Positions 63,573 to 64,000 of a DNA stretch of 64,000 nt are shown here, in pieces. How positions within the stretch are numbered: the stretch's first letter is position 1; every line of letters begins with the position of its first letter. The stretch spans positions 372,001-436,000 of the forward strand of contig JAYKXP010000030.1 in the NCBI GenBank assembly GCA_037176845.1, given 5' to 3'. Both the position numbers and the translations under genes were made by a program. The stretch comes from Paramarasmius palmivorus. Its lineage: Eukaryota; Basidiomycota; Agaricomycetes; Agaricales; Marasmiaceae. The notes under the pieces are model-generated. The model was not told the origin of the DNA, did not search any database, and was given only the letters and a program-made list of their open reading frames with translations.

Positions 63573-64000
63573 CTAAAATCTAAGAATGTCGGCGGCCCAT
63601 TCTCCGATGGCGTACGCAAAGGACTATAGCAAAAATAAGAAATAATGACAGGATTTGGTATTGGGTCTCACCTCTGTGTGAATACCTGGGAGTAATGGGA
63701 CGACAGAATTGTCAACGACGCGGACATTGCTTTAGAATATCGTGTCAGGGCTAAAGGTATTTAATGGAGAGTTAAAGATAAGGATGCGAACCTAGTGCCA
63801 TACTACAGACGCACGAGTCAGTGATTGGCAAGAAATGGAGATAGAGAAGGGTACTTACCACAATGAGCGTCTCGGGATCCACTACGCCACCATCTTCTTG
63901 AGGTACTAGCAAAACCAGGTGTGAGAAGTAGCCATGAATGAGCGCAAAACAAAGACGTACATGCTGCCGCCGTGCCTACAAAATGAGACATGGTCTTAAA
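63573..64000 (-). CDS. GMC oxidoreductase, C-terminal end only (cut by window edge)
   Basis: Partial gene. Exons, complement of 63573..63623, 63672..63729, 63792..63802, 63859..63905 and 63961..beyond 64000, join in phase. They give the GMC C-terminus: S-H-F-V-G-T-A-A, then P-Q-E-D-G-G-V-V-D-P, Y-G-T-S-N-V-R-V-V-D-N-S-V-V-P, G-I-H-T-E and Y-A-I-G-E-W-A-A-D-I-L. The two histidines correspond to the active-site pair of aryl-alcohol and glucose oxidases, so an FAD-dependent alcohol or sugar oxidase is expected. One internal exon is only 11 nt. Substrate and signal peptide cannot be judged because the N-terminal part lies outside the window. Confidence 0.85.

Noticed and set aside
1..64000. Transposon, CRISPR, rRNA or tRNA content
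   Set aside because: I saw no reverse transcriptase, transposase or integrase motif, no long terminal repeats, no regular spacer-repeat array and no tRNA B-box in a cloverleaf context.

Overview
The window is nuclear DNA of a filamentous basidiomycete, most likely an agaric (Agaricomycetes). The reasons are: genes broken by many short GT-AG introns (nearly all 48-70 nt), very short coding exons, HET-domain genes, a large family of F-box-like proteins with the N-terminal helix seen in mushroom genomes, and small secreted proteins. Exon structures were read by hand. For every spliced gene reported as complete, exon lengths sum to a whole number of codons; junctions I doubt are flagged.

Layout. 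0-7 kb: a short doubtful minus-strand gene, a HET-domain membrane protein, a small unknown three-exon gene and a B-type cyclin. 7-10.3 kb: a decayed and an intact tandem copy of an F-box gene. 11.3-20 kb: a GCN4/CPC1-type bZIP factor, head-to-head with a mitochondrial-type isoleucyl-tRNA synthetase, followed by a prolyl-tRNA synthetase. A perfect TGAGTCA site lies in the shared bZIP/IleRS promoter. 20-30 kb: an unknown nuclear-looking protein, an F-box gene, a secreted protein, a NEDD1-like WD40 protein and a PEP-mutase/isocitrate-lyase family enzyme. 30-35.6 kb: three F-box genes in tandem, the middle one frameshifted. 36.7-45.5 kb: a RING+RRM protein, a secreted glycine-rich protein, a GFA/CENP-V-fold protein and a second HET gene. 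46-53 kb: a broken F-box gene, an Rpd3-type histone deacetylase and two divergent BAS2-like cysteine-rich secreted genes with three and two modules. 53.6-64 kb: F-box gene, hotdog thioesterase, dephospho-CoA kinase, polyol-type zinc dehydrogenase, mitochondrial carrier (ornithine-type), F-box gene, and the 3' end of a GMC oxidoreductase.

Themes. Eight intronless F-box paralogues plus one fragment are scattered through 56 kb of intron-rich genes; two of the eight and the fragment are broken. This looks like rapid birth and death of putative SCF substrate adaptors. The bZIP-IleRS-ProRS block suggests physical clustering of an amino-acid-starvation regulator with likely targets. The BAS2-like pair, with internal module duplication and a repeat-rich shared promoter, looks like an expanding secreted-protein locus. 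I found no tRNA or rRNA gene, CRISPR array or intact transposon.
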